In this document: piece by piece, positions 16,620-25,741 of the stretch | Layout of the letters: every line of letters begins with the position of its first letter | How positions within the stretch are numbered: position 1 is the first letter of the stretch | IMG/VR virus record: IMGVR_UViG_3300035682_000045 | Span: 1-56,321 of that record | DNA length: 56,321 bases | Direction: 5' to 3' (one strand) | Origin: a virus | Position numbers and translations under genes: made by a program | Notes under the pieces: model-generated | Seen by the model: the letters and a program-made list of their open reading frames with translations, nothing else | Told to the model about the DNA's origin: nothing | Databases searched by the model: none

Positions 16620-17290
16620 TGAAAGTCATAATGAACAACGCTGCTTTTAAAAAAGATATGAAGAATATTATTGACTATTCAATAGGATTTTTAGATGGGG
16701 TTCAAGCAGGAAAAACACCATTTTTAAACAACATGGGAATAATGACAAAAGAATTATTAGAACAATATATAGATTCAAATGCCAGGGTAAATCCAGAAGC
16801 ACTACACCATATTTACGAATGGTATAAAGTGGGAAGTCCTGATGCACGTCTATACGATATAAACTACACAATAAGCAACCTTGGCCTTTCGTTTGTGTCA
16901 ACATTGAAGCAATCAACATCAATTAAAGATGGCTCATCAGTACCTTTTTATAACAAGGCAAAAATAATGGAAGAAGGCACTCCAGTAACCATAAGACCAC
17001 GCAAGTCAAACGTGCTGGTCTTTGAAGATGGTGGAGAAACAGTCTTTACTAAAGGCGAGGTTTTTATTCAATCACCTGGTGGTCCAGCCACTAAGGGTGC
17101 ATTTGAAAATGTAGTAAACACATTTTTTAATAGATACTTTACTCAGGCTTTTCTAAAGTCAAGCGGTATGTCTGAATATTTAAGTAACCCAGTAGCATAC
17201 AAGAGAAACTTAAAGTCAGGAAAAGCCTCTGGCAAGACCAAGGGCTACCAAGTAGGTTACAGATGGATAGCGAATGCGGGGATTAGATAA
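16616..17290 (+). CDS. Putative neck / tail completion protein
   Basis: 224 residues; two tandem ATG codons at 16616 and 16619 are both possible starts. It begins with a helix (AAFKKDMKNIIDYSIGFLDGVQAGK), then FLNNMGIMTKELLEQYIDSNARVNPEALHHIYEWYKVGSP, then beta strands, and ends in a basic tail (KSGKASGKTKGYQ). This pattern matches HK97 gp10-like tail completion proteins. Neighbours on both sides overlap it by one to four bases. Confidence 0.6.
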   Translation: MMKVIMNNAAFKKDMKNIIDYSIGFLDGVQAGKTPFLNNMGIMTKELLEQYIDSNARVNPEALHHIYEWYKVGSPDARLYDINYTISNLGLSFVSTLKQSTSIKDGSSVPFYNKAKIMEEGTPVTIRPRKSNVLVFEDGGETVFTKGEVFIQSPGGPATKGAFENVVNTFFNRYFTQAFLKSSGMSEYLSNPVAYKRNLKSGKASGKTKGYQVGYRWIANAGIR

Positions 17291-17874
17291 TGGCAAATGA
17301 TTCACCACTAAATACACCAGTTCTTTGGATTAATAAATACTTACAGGCTAAGGTTCAGGAGCTAACAGATATTGAAACCCCATTTTTTCCATCAACACCA
17401 TCTACCCTAGAAAATCTGACAGTAATGTTTCCAGAAGGTGGCGTAATGGCTACTTGGGATAGATTAATTAAAATGAATCGTAAGGGATTCCCACACATCA
17501 AGTGTGAGCAGCTTCTTTATTATTTCTATGCAACAGCAGAAAATACTGTAGAAAATATGGTTCAAATTCAAGAGTCAGTCCTTAGACTTATGGATCGTTT
17601 TGACGAAACAGCAGAAGAGGTAAATAACTGGTGCTCTAACAGACAGATAAACCTAGGTACAGAGCAGAACCCAGATCTAATAGATAACATGTTTTACTTC
17701 CACAACTTTAAGGTATACCAGCTTGAGGAGACCAGAGATATTATAGACTTTGGCACAGCCCGTACCTATGGCGGTAACAAGATAATCATTGACTTTGATT
17801 ACCACCAAATGCCAGACCTTACAAACAATGTTTGGACCCCAGAGCCTAAGTTAGCCACAAAAATAGTCCTATAA
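17290..17874 (+). CDS. Putative tail terminator protein
   Basis: 194 residues. Located directly before the major tail protein, where siphoviruses encode the protein that caps tail length. It contains CEQLLYYFYATAENTVENMVQIQESVLRLMDRFDE, a helix with flanking strands compatible with a terminator fold, and a C-terminal beta segment (GGNKIIIDFDYHQMPD). Two cysteines (CEQ, WCSN) have no clear role. Assignment is by position. Confidence 0.58.
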   Translation: MANDSPLNTPVLWINKYLQAKVQELTDIETPFFPSTPSTLENLTVMFPEGGVMATWDRLIKMNRKGFPHIKCEQLLYYFYATAENTVENMVQIQESVLRLMDRFDETAEEVNNWCSNRQINLGTEQNPDLIDNMFYFHNFKVYQLEETRDIIDFGTARTYGGNKIIIDFDYHQMPDLTNNVWTPEPKLATKIVL

Positions 17875-17879
17875 AACAC

Positions 17880-17888
17880 TGTTATAAT
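17880..17888 (+). promoter_or_regulatory. Extended -10 promoter for major tail protein
   Basis: TGTTATAAT, only 6 bases after the previous stop and 62 bases before ATG 17951. The relatively long leader carries AAAGAGGTG as ribosome site. Confidence 0.7.
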
Positions 17889-17950
17889 TGACTTGAGGAA
17901 ACACAACGCCGTACAATTTAATATCTATTTTTACAGAAAGAGGTGAATAA

Positions 17951-18592
17951 ATGGCAGATTACAAGCGTGGGTCTAGCAATAAGATTATTGTTGGAGCAGC
18001 AGCACTTTTTGTCGCAGATTCAGTATTAACGCCAACAGGTGCAGCAGCTCCTGCAGCTTTTGTTAATGCAGATTCATACAGAACGACACTAACAAACGAC
18101 GCTAACTACACTAATGTTGGTTACACAATGAATGGTATTGAGATTCAATTCCAACCAGATTTTGGTGAAGTACAGGTTGACCAGGTTCTTGACGTTGCTA
18201 AGCTTTACAAGCAAGGAATGCAAGTTAATCTTGCAACAGCATTTGCTGAGGCTACACTAGAAAATCTTCTTTTGGCTTTAGCATATAAGGACACAAAGCT
18301 TACTACAGCACTTAATGGAGACAAGACATTAGACTTGTCAGCAGGAGATATCGGTGAATGCCCAGTTGAGCGAGGACTCGTTGCAATTGGACCAGGAACT
18401 GGTGACTGTGAAGACTCTGATGTTGTAGAGCGTGTTTACATAGCATACCGTGCACTTTCAATTGAAAATGTAACAGTATCTGCAAAGCGTGACGAAGCTT
18501 CAATGTTTGAGGTTTCATTCCGTTTGCTACCAGATGATACTTCTTCCTCATACGGTAAGATCGTTGACCGTACATGGGGCGACGCTTCATAA
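17951..18592 (+). CDS. Major tail (tube) protein
   Basis: 213 residues. Builds the hexameric rings of the tail tube. The N-terminus (KRGSSNKIIVGAAALFVAD) and the middle (YTMNGIEIQFQPDFGEVQVDQVLDVAKLYKQGM, then ATAFAEATLENLLLALAY) match the common major tail protein pattern. The C-terminal strands (IENVTVSAKRDEASMFEVSFRLLPD) complete the beta-sandwich. It has its own promoter and a strong terminator downstream and is followed by tail assembly chaperones and the tape measure, the canonical order. Confidence 0.88.
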   Translation: MADYKRGSSNKIIVGAAALFVADSVLTPTGAAAPAAFVNADSYRTTLTNDANYTNVGYTMNGIEIQFQPDFGEVQVDQVLDVAKLYKQGMQVNLATAFAEATLENLLLALAYKDTKLTTALNGDKTLDLSAGDIGECPVERGLVAIGPGTGDCEDSDVVERVYIAYRALSIENVTVSAKRDEASMFEVSFRLLPDDTSSSYGKIVDRTWGDAS

Positions 18593-18614
18593 TAACAACT
18601 TAATAATACGACTT

Positions 18615-18650
18615 AGCCCATCTCATAACGAGGTGGGCTTTGTTGTTTTT
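18615..18650 (+). terminator. Intrinsic terminator after major tail gene
   Basis: AGCCCATCTC (18615-18624) pairs with GAGGTGGGCT (18630-18639; one G-T wobble) around ATAAC, followed by TTGTTGTTTTT. Confidence 0.87.
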
Positions 18651-18651
18651 G

Positions 18652-18660
18652 TGGTAAACT
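18652..18660 (+). promoter_or_regulatory. Extended -10 promoter, near-leaderless chaperone start
   Basis: TGGTAAACT immediately behind the terminator. ATG 18670 lies 9 bases after the hexamer, so the leader is a few bases at most and no ribosome site is possible. Confidence 0.6.
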
Positions 18661-18669
18661 TAATAGACT

Positions 18670-19368
18670 ATGGCAACAACTATATATAAGACTAAAAATA
18701 TATTTTTATTTGATGGCACAGAGATAGAGACAATGCCTCTTAAGATTAAGTATCTTAGAGAGTTTATGGATGCATTTGATAAAATAAGATATACCAAAGA
18801 TGATGATGAAGCTATGCTAGTTTTGCTTGAATGCACACGAATTGCAATGAAGCAGTATTGTCCAATAATATCAAAAACAGTAGAAGATGTTGAAAATAAC
18901 ATAGATTTACCAACAATGCATGAAATACTAGAAATTGCTGGAAACATTAAGGTAGCCCCAGAGTCTGATGAAGATGTAAAAACTCAGGCACAAAAGGGAG
19001 ATGCTGGACCAACATGGGAAGAGTTTGATTTAGCAAAAATTGAATCAGAGGTATTCTTGCTGGGTATATGGAAAGACTATAATGAGCTAGAAGAGTCTTT
19101 GTCATTAGCAGAAATAATGGCAATACTATCAAGTAAAAGAGAACTAGATTATCAGGAAAAGAAGTTTTTTGCAGCAATACAGGGAGTAGATATAGAAGAT
19201 TCAAATGACTCTGATCGTGGTCAACAAGAATGGGAAAACCTTAAAGCAAGAGTATTTAGTGGTGGAGCAACAAGTGATAGCAAAGATATTTTAGCCCTTC
19301 AAGGACAAAATGCTAGAAGCGCAGGGTTTGGAATTGGCATGGGTCTTGATTATGAAGATCTTAGATAA
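18670..19368 (+). CDS. Tail assembly chaperone, long form
   Basis: 232 residues. The N-terminal ~105 residues are homologous to the next gene: MATT, (F/L)DGTEI, PLKI, LR-FM, (L)LEC, IAM-QY and ENNIDLPT occur in the same order. The C-terminal ~125 residues (WEEFDLAKIESEVFLLGIWKDYNELEESLSLAEIMAI ... YQEKKFFAAIQGVD) resemble the T-domain of siphovirus GT-type chaperones, which load tail tube subunits on the tape measure. In most siphoviruses G and GT come from one locus through a -1 frameshift; here the long form is one continuous frame. I see no slippery heptamer at the domain junction (near 18960). Confidence 0.8.
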   Translation: MATTIYKTKNIFLFDGTEIETMPLKIKYLREFMDAFDKIRYTKDDDEAMLVLLECTRIAMKQYCPIISKTVEDVENNIDLPTMHEILEIAGNIKVAPESDEDVKTQAQKGDAGPTWEEFDLAKIESEVFLLGIWKDYNELEESLSLAEIMAILSSKRELDYQEKKFFAAIQGVDIEDSNDSDRGQQEWENLKARVFSGGATSDSKDILALQGQNARSAGFGIGMGLDYEDLR

Positions 19369-19382
19369 AATAAACGTTATTA

Positions 19383-19391
19383 TGCTATAAT
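19383..19391 (+). promoter_or_regulatory. Extended -10 promoter for short chaperone / tape measure
   Basis: TGCTATAAT, 27 bases before ATG 19419; GGGAGGG (19406-19412) serves as ribosome site. Confidence 0.7.
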
Positions 19392-19418
19392 TGATACAAA
19401 CCTATGGGAGGGATCAAT

Positions 19419-19745
19419 ATGGCAACAACAGTGCACGAAGCACATGTGATTAAGCTACTTGATGGTACAGAAATTACTCTAAGACCGCTTAAGATTTCAC
19501 TTTTACGAAAGTTTATGAAAAAGTTTGAGGGTATCGCTGCAGTAGTAGATAACAATGAGAAATCAATTGACTTGCTAATGGAGTGCGTAGTAATTGCTAT
19601 GGAGCAATATGCTGCTGGACTATCAGTAGATCTTGCAAATTTAGAAGAAAACATTGACTTGCCTACTGTATATCAGATTGTTGAAGTAGCATCAGGAATT
19701 CCACTTTCTGAAGCAGCAGCAATTTTCAGTAGCGATGAAGAATAA
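19419..19745 (+). CDS. Tail assembly chaperone, short form (paralogue)
   Basis: 108 residues from ATG 19419, selected because GGGAGGG lies 6 bases upstream; an in-frame ATG at 19404 overlaps that site. It aligns over its full length with residues 1-105 of the long chaperone at 18670 and ends where that protein's C-terminal domain begins, in a similar acidic tail (SSDEE versus ESDEDV). It therefore corresponds to the G protein, supplied by a separate gene. The tape measure gene starts 24 bases later. It has its own promoter, which allows more short form than long form, the ratio that frameshifting normally sets. Confidence 0.8.
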   Translation: MATTVHEAHVIKLLDGTEITLRPLKISLLRKFMKKFEGIAAVVDNNEKSIDLLMECVVIAMEQYAAGLSVDLANLEENIDLPTVYQIVEVASGIPLSEAAAIFSSDEE

Positions 19746-19769
19746 CAACTAAATAAAGAGGTGTAGTGA

Positions 19770-22700
19770 ATGGCTGATGCTCAGTCCAATATTAAAGTAA
19801 GTATTGATACTACTGAAGCACTTGCTAGTATCAAAAACTTACAGAGACAGATATCAGCCTTTCATACCTCAATGGCAAAGAGTGGTGCTGCAGCAAATGC
19901 AGTTACTGCTCAGATGCAACAAAATTTAATTAATTCTGTTAATGCTACGGGCAAATTCTCTGCCCAGATGAAGACTATAAAAACCACAACAGAATCATTT
20001 ACAGACTCACTGCAAAAAAACAAATTCTCTATGGGAGAATATTTTAGATATGCGGGTGGTGCATCCAAGAGCTTTGGTAGGTTGTTCAAGACTGAGTTTG
20101 AGACAATTAATAAGGTTGCTAGAGAAAATGTAAAAGATCTTCAAACTCAGTATATTAAGATGGGTCGTGATGCCAACGGAGCAATGAAGGCAATTGCAGT
20201 TCGTCCTCTTGCACTTGACATGAACGACCTTGCAACTAAAACAATGATTGCCTCTGAAAAGCAGGCACTTTTAAATCAGCTACTTAAGCAAGGCTCAACA
20301 AATCTTCTTAACTTTGGTAAAAATACACAGTGGGCTGGTCGTCAGCTTATGGTTGGTTTTACAATTCCGTTAATTGCTTTAGGCTCTGCAGCATCAAAAA
20401 CATTTATGGACATGGAAACACAGGCCATAAGATTTAAAAAAGTTTATGGAGATTTGTTTACTCCAGCATCAGAAACACAAGCAGCACTAGAAGGAATTAC
20501 AGAACTTGGAAAGCAGTTCACAAAATATGGAATTGCTGTATCAACAACTGTAGGTTTAGCATCAGAAGCAGCAGCAGCAGGTTTTAAGGGTCTTGATCTT
20601 CAAAGACAAACATCTGCAGCAACAAAGCTTTCCATTCTTGGACAAGTAGATAGTCAAAAAGCTCTTGAAACAACAATTGCTTTGCAAAATGCTTTCTCTA
20701 TGTCTTCTGAAAATCTTGCAGAATCAATTGACTTTCTTAACGCAGTAGAAAACCAAACAGTTCTTTCTCTAGATGACGTTTCAACAGCTATTCCAAAAGC
20801 AGCTCCAATCGTTCAGCAGCTTGGCGGAGATGTTAAAGATTTAGCATTCTTCATGACTGCAATGAAGGAAGGTGGAATCAACGCATCAGAAGGTGCTAAC
20901 GCACTAAAGTCTGGTCTTGCATCATTGATTAATCCAACTGGAAAAGCAGCAGCAATGCTTGAAGGTTTTGGAATTAATGCAAAGAAGATTGTGGTAGACA
21001 ATAAGGGCGACCTTAAGAAAACTGTTATTGAGTTTGCAACAGCTCTCAATCAGCTTGACCCACTTAACCGTGCACAAGCTATTGAGCAAATGTTTGGTAA
21101 GTTCCAGTTCTCCCGTCTGTCTACTCTTTTTGCAAACGTAACAAAAGAAGGAACACAGGCCTCTCGTGTTCTTGACCTAGCTGGCGCATCTGTACAAGAT
21201 CTTGCTGCGCTATCTGAAAAAGAATTAGGCATGACCTCAGAGTCTGCAATGAATAAGTTTAAAGCTTCTGTTGAAAACCTTAAGCTATCCCTTGTTCCTG
21301 TTGGAGAAGAATTCTTAAAGGCAGTCACACCTATTGCTGAGTTTGTTACAAAGATTTTAGACAGATTCAATAATCTTGGAGATGGAACAAAAAAGATTAT
21401 TGTTACAATGACAGCAATAATTGCAGGCATTGGGCCAGTTCTACTAATGACATTTGGTTTGCTTGCTAATGGTCTTGCAAATATAATTAAGGGCTTTACA
21501 GCAATGAAGACGCTGTTCAATAAAACTGGACAGTCTTCAGCAACACTTGGTACAGAAGTTAAATATATGACTCTTGAACAAAGAAATGCTGCTGCTGTTG
21601 CTGCATCTCTTGATCAGGTTCATAGAAATCTTGCTCAAACATTTACATCTGAAGCTACAGCAGTTAATGCTCTTACAACAGCATATCAAAGATCTATTGC
21701 TGCTCAGGGACAGTTTATGCCAGTGGCAAGACCAATGGGGCGTGGACCACTTAAGAAGTTTGCAGATGGCAAGCCTTCAATAATTGGCGGTACAGGAAAC
21801 CAAGACTCAGAGTTAGCATTGCTACAACCAGGAGAAACAGTAATACCAACAAAGATGAGTAAGAAGTATGGCGCACTTATCAATGGCATGATTGCTGATA
21901 ATATTCCTGGATATAAAAAGGGACGTGGCATTAGCTTTGGCGGAAAGACCTATGACATACCAGTGTCTTCAAATGAGCAAGCTTTAAATGAATCGCTGGG
22001 AAGGTTTAGCAAAGACCTTGATGGTGTTACACGAGTACTAACAACTCTTGAACAAGAAGCAAAACTTGCTGGAGATAGCTTTAAGCATCTAAGCTCCGAT
22101 GCGCTTAAGGAAACATTAGATGCACAAGGTGTTCCAAGAAATAATCCAAGAGGAACATCTGCAACCCTGTATGATAATGAAAAATATGTTTTTGCTCATG
22201 CAAAGCCACAAAATGCAGAGATAACAGACCCTAAGCAAATACAAGCACTTGCTGGACAAACATCTTCAAAGTCTTTATCTAGAGATTTACGTGCTGCAGC
22301 AGCATCAGGTGGAAAGGTTCAGCAGTTAAGCAGCTTCGGCTTTATGATGCCAGAGTCTGCAAACAAGAGAACATCTGGTGGAAACTTTGAAATGGGAAGA
22401 GACCAAATGGCTTCTCTTTTCACAGGACCAAAAGCTGAAAGAACACTTGCTCCAATCTATCAATCTTGGGCAGAAAGTAATGGATTAAGCCTAAAGACTG
22501 TTCTTGCAGATCCAAAGCTAACAAAAGAAATGCATTCAAGTGTTGCTAGATTTGGTGGTTTAGTTGGAGATGAAATAAAACAACTTCCTAAAAACTTTGG
22601 GGAAAAAGATTTTTATAATGCAGTAGATAGAGCAGTACAAAGAATTGACAAGGCAGACGCTAAACTTACACGAGCAGTTGCTGATATGCAACAAACATCA

Positions 22701-25109
22701 ATGCTTGCTGTAGATAACAGCAAGTCTGGGAAAGTTCTTGAAAGAAGAACTGTTGGTAAAAAAGATAAAAACTTAAGAAGAGCTCTTGGAACACCAGCAA
22801 ACTTTACAAACTATAAAGATGTAGGAAACAGAAATATTCTTGTTATGGGAGATAGGGTTGCACAGGCAAGTGGAGCTAAAGATGCAGCTGCGTACAATCG
22901 TGGTGCAGCATCAGCATCAACACCTAATAATGATAAGTATGTTCAGAACCGTTCAAAACAAAGAAGTGCACACAACCTAGCACCAAAAGATGGCAGAGAT
23001 GATGCAGTTGCATATCAAACTGCTGTTGAAAAATCAATTGCAAGAAACCAAAGAAAACTTGCTAAGCGTGGACAATCCGCTCCAACTATAATTCCTTCAA
23101 GAATGTCAAGAGTAAAGGGTGCAGCAAGCAAGGTTGGTGGCAAGCTGGCAGGACGTGGAGCAGCAGTTGGTATGGCAGGAAACTCTGCAATGATAGCAGC
23201 CTCATTCCTTCCTGGCAAGATGGGTGAACTTGCTCAAAAGATTATGCCAGCAGTATTTGGATTCCAAGCACTATCAATGATACTAAAGATGCTTCCAGGA
23301 CCATTTAAGCTGGTTACACTTGGCATTGCTGCAACAGTGGGAATAATTAAGTTGCTCAATGCAGCTAAAGAACGTGAGCGTGTAGCTATTGAAGGCTTGG
23401 GCGATGCTGCAACGGTATCTGAAAAGAAACTTAAAACTCTTGGTGACTTTTTTGGAGTTGTACCAACTAAGATTGATTATCTATCTAGAGATAATACGGT
23501 AGCAACTACAGGAGCAACACCAGAAGAACAATCTGCAATTGATTCGCTACAGCAAAATAAGCAATTCCAAAAAGACTTTAAGAATGACATTGCATCTTTA
23601 AAGAAGGGCAATGACGCACAGGCTAAACTAGTATTTGACTCTATTGCTATTCAGTTGCGTGGCTCAGGTTTTGCTAAAGAGCAGATTGATTTAATAGTTA
23701 AGGCACTACAGGAAGAATCTGGTAAGACTAATATTAAGTTTGACTTTGCCAATATTGATCTTTCAACAGATCAAGGTATATTGAATTTTGATAAGAACTT
23801 TGGAGTTATCTTAAAAGATCTAGACTCTTTGCTTGTTCAATCATACGACAAGATGAAATCATTTGATTACCAAACTCAAAAGTGGGTTGGCGGTGTAGTT
23901 ACTAATATATCTGAAGAAGCAAAAATTAATCTTAAACTAGCTAGCGATGCAGCTGTTGGATTTATAAATGGCTTAACAGCACAGCTAAATAATGGAACCA
24001 TTTCTGCAGAGCAATTCTCTCAAGGATTTGCAAGAATAAATTCATCTATTGCTACAATGCCAAAGCCAGACCAGATTATTTTGTTAGATGAAATATTTAA
24101 GACATTGCCAGAAGCTTTACAAAAAGCAACATCTGGAATGACAGATACTGGCGTGAGAATGAAAATTCTTGAGGCACAATCATTGGGTCTAGCAGGAGCT
24201 GCACTTATTTTAGCAGACTCATTTAAAATACTAAATTCACCAGATGTTTTTGGACCAGAAAATGCAATAAGAAAATATAATGCATTAACTGCTTATAACA
24301 AGGCTTTAGATAAAATTGCTGCTGAATCAAAAAGAGTTGCTGCTGACTTAAAGAAAAGAATGGGCGGATCCGATGGAACTAAACCATATACAGATCCAGA
24401 TACAGGCACATCAGGCGGTAAGAATCTAACAGATGAAGAAAGATATCTTAAGATATTAGACAAGCAAATTGATGCTTTGAAGGCAAAGCAAGATGCTCAA
24501 AAAAAGATTAATGATGAAATTCAAAGAGAAGTAGATTTAATTAATGAACTAGATGACCTTGCTTCTAAGGCAACAACAGCAAAGCTAACTGGTAACTATA
24601 TTGAAGCAGCAATGTTTGGAAGACAGGCTATCCAGGCACAACAAGAGTTTGATAGACAGACACAACTAAATCTTCAAGAAGAGCCAATTGATAAGCTGAT
24701 GGCACGTAAAAAAGAGATTGAGGATGGCTCAAAGCTAACTAAGTCAGAGAAGTCACAACTGCCTAAAAAGGTTGTTAAAAAGGCCAATGGAGGCCTTATA
24801 AAGGGTCCTGGCACAGGTCGCTCAGATTCTATTAAAGCAACACTTGGTTATGCAGGTGGAGGATCAATTCGTGTTTCAAATGGAGAGTTTGTAGTAAAGG
24901 CTTCTTCTGTAGGCAACTACGGTATTGATAAGATGAATGCTGTAAATAATGGAACTGCAGACATAATCACAAACCCTGGCGGTACATCAAATACTAATGT
25001 AACTATGTATGTCACTGGATCAAACTCTGATGAGATAGCAAAGAAGGTTATGGTAGAATTAGATAGATTACAAAAGAAAAATAATAAAACGAATATGGTG
25101 GCAAAATAA
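19770..25109 (+). CDS. Tail tape measure protein
   Basis: 1779 residues. Sets tail length and is carried into the cell envelope on DNA ejection. The N-terminal coiled-coil part (SIKNLQRQISAFHTSM) is followed by the conserved TMP region: LMVGFTIPLIALGSAASKTFMDMETQ near 190-215, then SEAAAAGFKGLDLQRQ, AMKEGGINASEGANALKSGL and LNRAQAIEQMFGKFQFSRLSTLF. Hydrophobic segments lie near 545-580 and 1130-1200. A Gly-rich motif (IIGGTGNQDSELALLQPGETVIP, near residue 670) recurs near the C-terminus (GLIKGPGTGRSDSIKA ... NGEFVVKA), bracketing ~1000 residues that include a stretch rich in Lys/Ala. AAAGAGGTG precedes the ATG. The stop overlaps the next start. Confidence 0.93.
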   Translation: MADAQSNIKVSIDTTEALASIKNLQRQISAFHTSMAKSGAAANAVTAQMQQNLINSVNATGKFSAQMKTIKTTTESFTDSLQKNKFSMGEYFRYAGGASKSFGRLFKTEFETINKVARENVKDLQTQYIKMGRDANGAMKAIAVRPLALDMNDLATKTMIASEKQALLNQLLKQGSTNLLNFGKNTQWAGRQLMVGFTIPLIALGSAASKTFMDMETQAIRFKKVYGDLFTPASETQAALEGITELGKQFTKYGIAVSTTVGLASEAAAAGFKGLDLQRQTSAATKLSILGQVDSQKALETTIALQNAFSMSSENLAESIDFLNAVENQTVLSLDDVSTAIPKAAPIVQQLGGDVKDLAFFMTAMKEGGINASEGANALKSGLASLINPTGKAAAMLEGFGINAKKIVVDNKGDLKKTVIEFATALNQLDPLNRAQAIEQMFGKFQFSRLSTLFANVTKEGTQASRVLDLAGASVQDLAALSEKELGMTSESAMNKFKASVENLKLSLVPVGEEFLKAVTPIAEFVTKILDRFNNLGDGTKKIIVTMTAIIAGIGPVLLMTFGLLANGLANIIKGFTAMKTLFNKTGQSSATLGTEVKYMTLEQRNAAAVAASLDQVHRNLAQTFTSEATAVNALTTAYQRSIAAQGQFMPVARPMGRGPLKKFADGKPSIIGGTGNQDSELALLQPGETVIPTKMSKKYGALINGMIADNIPGYKKGRGISFGGKTYDIPVSSNEQALNESLGRFSKDLDGVTRVLTTLEQEAKLAGDSFKHLSSDALKETLDAQGVPRNNPRGTSATLYDNEKYVFAHAKPQNAEITDPKQIQALAGQTSSKSLSRDLRAAAASGGKVQQLSSFGFMMPESANKRTSGGNFEMGRDQMASLFTGPKAERTLAPIYQSWAESNGLSLKTVLADPKLTKEMHSSVARFGGLVGDEIKQLPKNFGEKDFYNAVDRAVQRIDKADAKLTRAVADMQQTSMLAVDNSKSGKVLERRTVGKKDKNLRRALGTPANFTNYKDVGNRNILVMGDRVAQASGAKDAAAYNRGAASASTPNNDKYVQNRSKQRSAHNLAPKDGRDDAVAYQTAVEKSIARNQRKLAKRGQSAPTIIPSRMSRVKGAASKVGGKLAGRGAAVGMAGNSAMIAASFLPGKMGELAQKIMPAVFGFQALSMILKMLPGPFKLVTLGIAATVGIIKLLNAAKERERVAIEGLGDAATVSEKKLKTLGDFFGVVPTKIDYLSRDNTVATTGATPEEQSAIDSLQQNKQFQKDFKNDIASLKKGNDAQAKLVFDSIAIQLRGSGFAKEQIDLIVKALQEESGKTNIKFDFANIDLSTDQGILNFDKNFGVILKDLDSLLVQSYDKMKSFDYQTQKWVGGVVTNISEEAKINLKLASDAAVGFINGLTAQLNNGTISAEQFSQGFARINSSIATMPKPDQIILLDEIFKTLPEALQKATSGMTDTGVRMKILEAQSLGLAGAALILADSFKILNSPDVFGPENAIRKYNALTAYNKALDKIAAESKRVAADLKKRMGGSDGTKPYTDPDTGTSGGKNLTDEERYLKILDKQIDALKAKQDAQKKINDEIQREVDLINELDDLASKATTAKLTGNYIEAAMFGRQAIQAQQEFDRQTQLNLQEEPIDKLMARKKEIEDGSKLTKSEKSQLPKKVVKKANGGLIKGPGTGRSDSIKATLGYAGGGSIRVSNGEFVVKASSVGNYGIDKMNAVNNGTADIITNPGGTSNTNVTMYVTGSNSDEIAKKVMVELDRLQKKNNKTNMVAK

Positions 25110-25741
25110 TGGCATTTCTTATTCAGTCTGGACTTCATGTGTCTTTAGATAATATTACATGGTATAAACTTACAGACCACAACAGAGATGCTATAAGTAT
25201 ATCACCAGAGCTTATTGAGCAACAAGCACGCATGGCAAATGGCAAAATGAGAAAATATGTTATTGGTCAAAAAAATACAATATCAACATCTTGGAAGTAC
25301 GTTCCAAGTGCAACGAACTTGGTCGTTGATGGTCAGTTACAAAGCGCAGATATTAATTTTGCAGCTGCTTGGCTTGAATCATTCTATAAAGCAAATGCAG
25401 GCATACCTATTTATCTTAAGATAATTAGCTCAGAATATCAATCAGAACCAGCAACTGGATCGGTTCCAAACGTGGGAGATGAGCCTGGTACAACAATTAG
25501 TAATTTTAAGACAGCTGCAGAGCTTACATTTAATAGTGGTTCATCAGGTCTTACTGGATCAACATATACCACATCAGATGAAACTACTGCAGTGGCTGAC
25601 CAAAAGGGCTCAACATTACGTAAGAACGCTACTGGATTTAAAGTGTACAATGTTTATATGACTGATTTTTCTAAAACCATTATTAATAGAACAAAAAACT
25701 CAGACTATGTTGATATGAGTATTGAGTTTACGGAGATATAA
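25109..25741 (+). CDS. Putative distal tail / minor tail protein
   Basis: 210 residues, coupled to the tape measure by a TAATG overlap and to the next gene in the same way. The N-terminal beta region (LIQSGLHVSLDNITWYKLTDHNRDAIS) and the segment WKYVPSATNLVVDG-QLQSADINFAAAWLESFYKANAGIPIYLKI fit small tail-tip proteins. Gene order (tape measure, this gene, then a very large tail protein) matches the Dit position of siphoviruses. Confidence 0.65.
   Translation: MAFLIQSGLHVSLDNITWYKLTDHNRDAISISPELIEQQARMANGKMRKYVIGQKNTISTSWKYVPSATNLVVDGQLQSADINFAAAWLESFYKANAGIPIYLKIISSEYQSEPATGSVPNVGDEPGTTISNFKTAAELTFNSGSSGLTGSTYTTSDETTAVADQKGSTLRKNATGFKVYNVYMTDFSKTIINRTKNSDYVDMSIEFTEI

Noticed and set aside
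18940-19000. Programmed -1 frameshift in the long chaperone gene
   Set aside because: The long form is one uninterrupted frame and no X-XXY-YYZ slippery heptamer was found at the domain junction.
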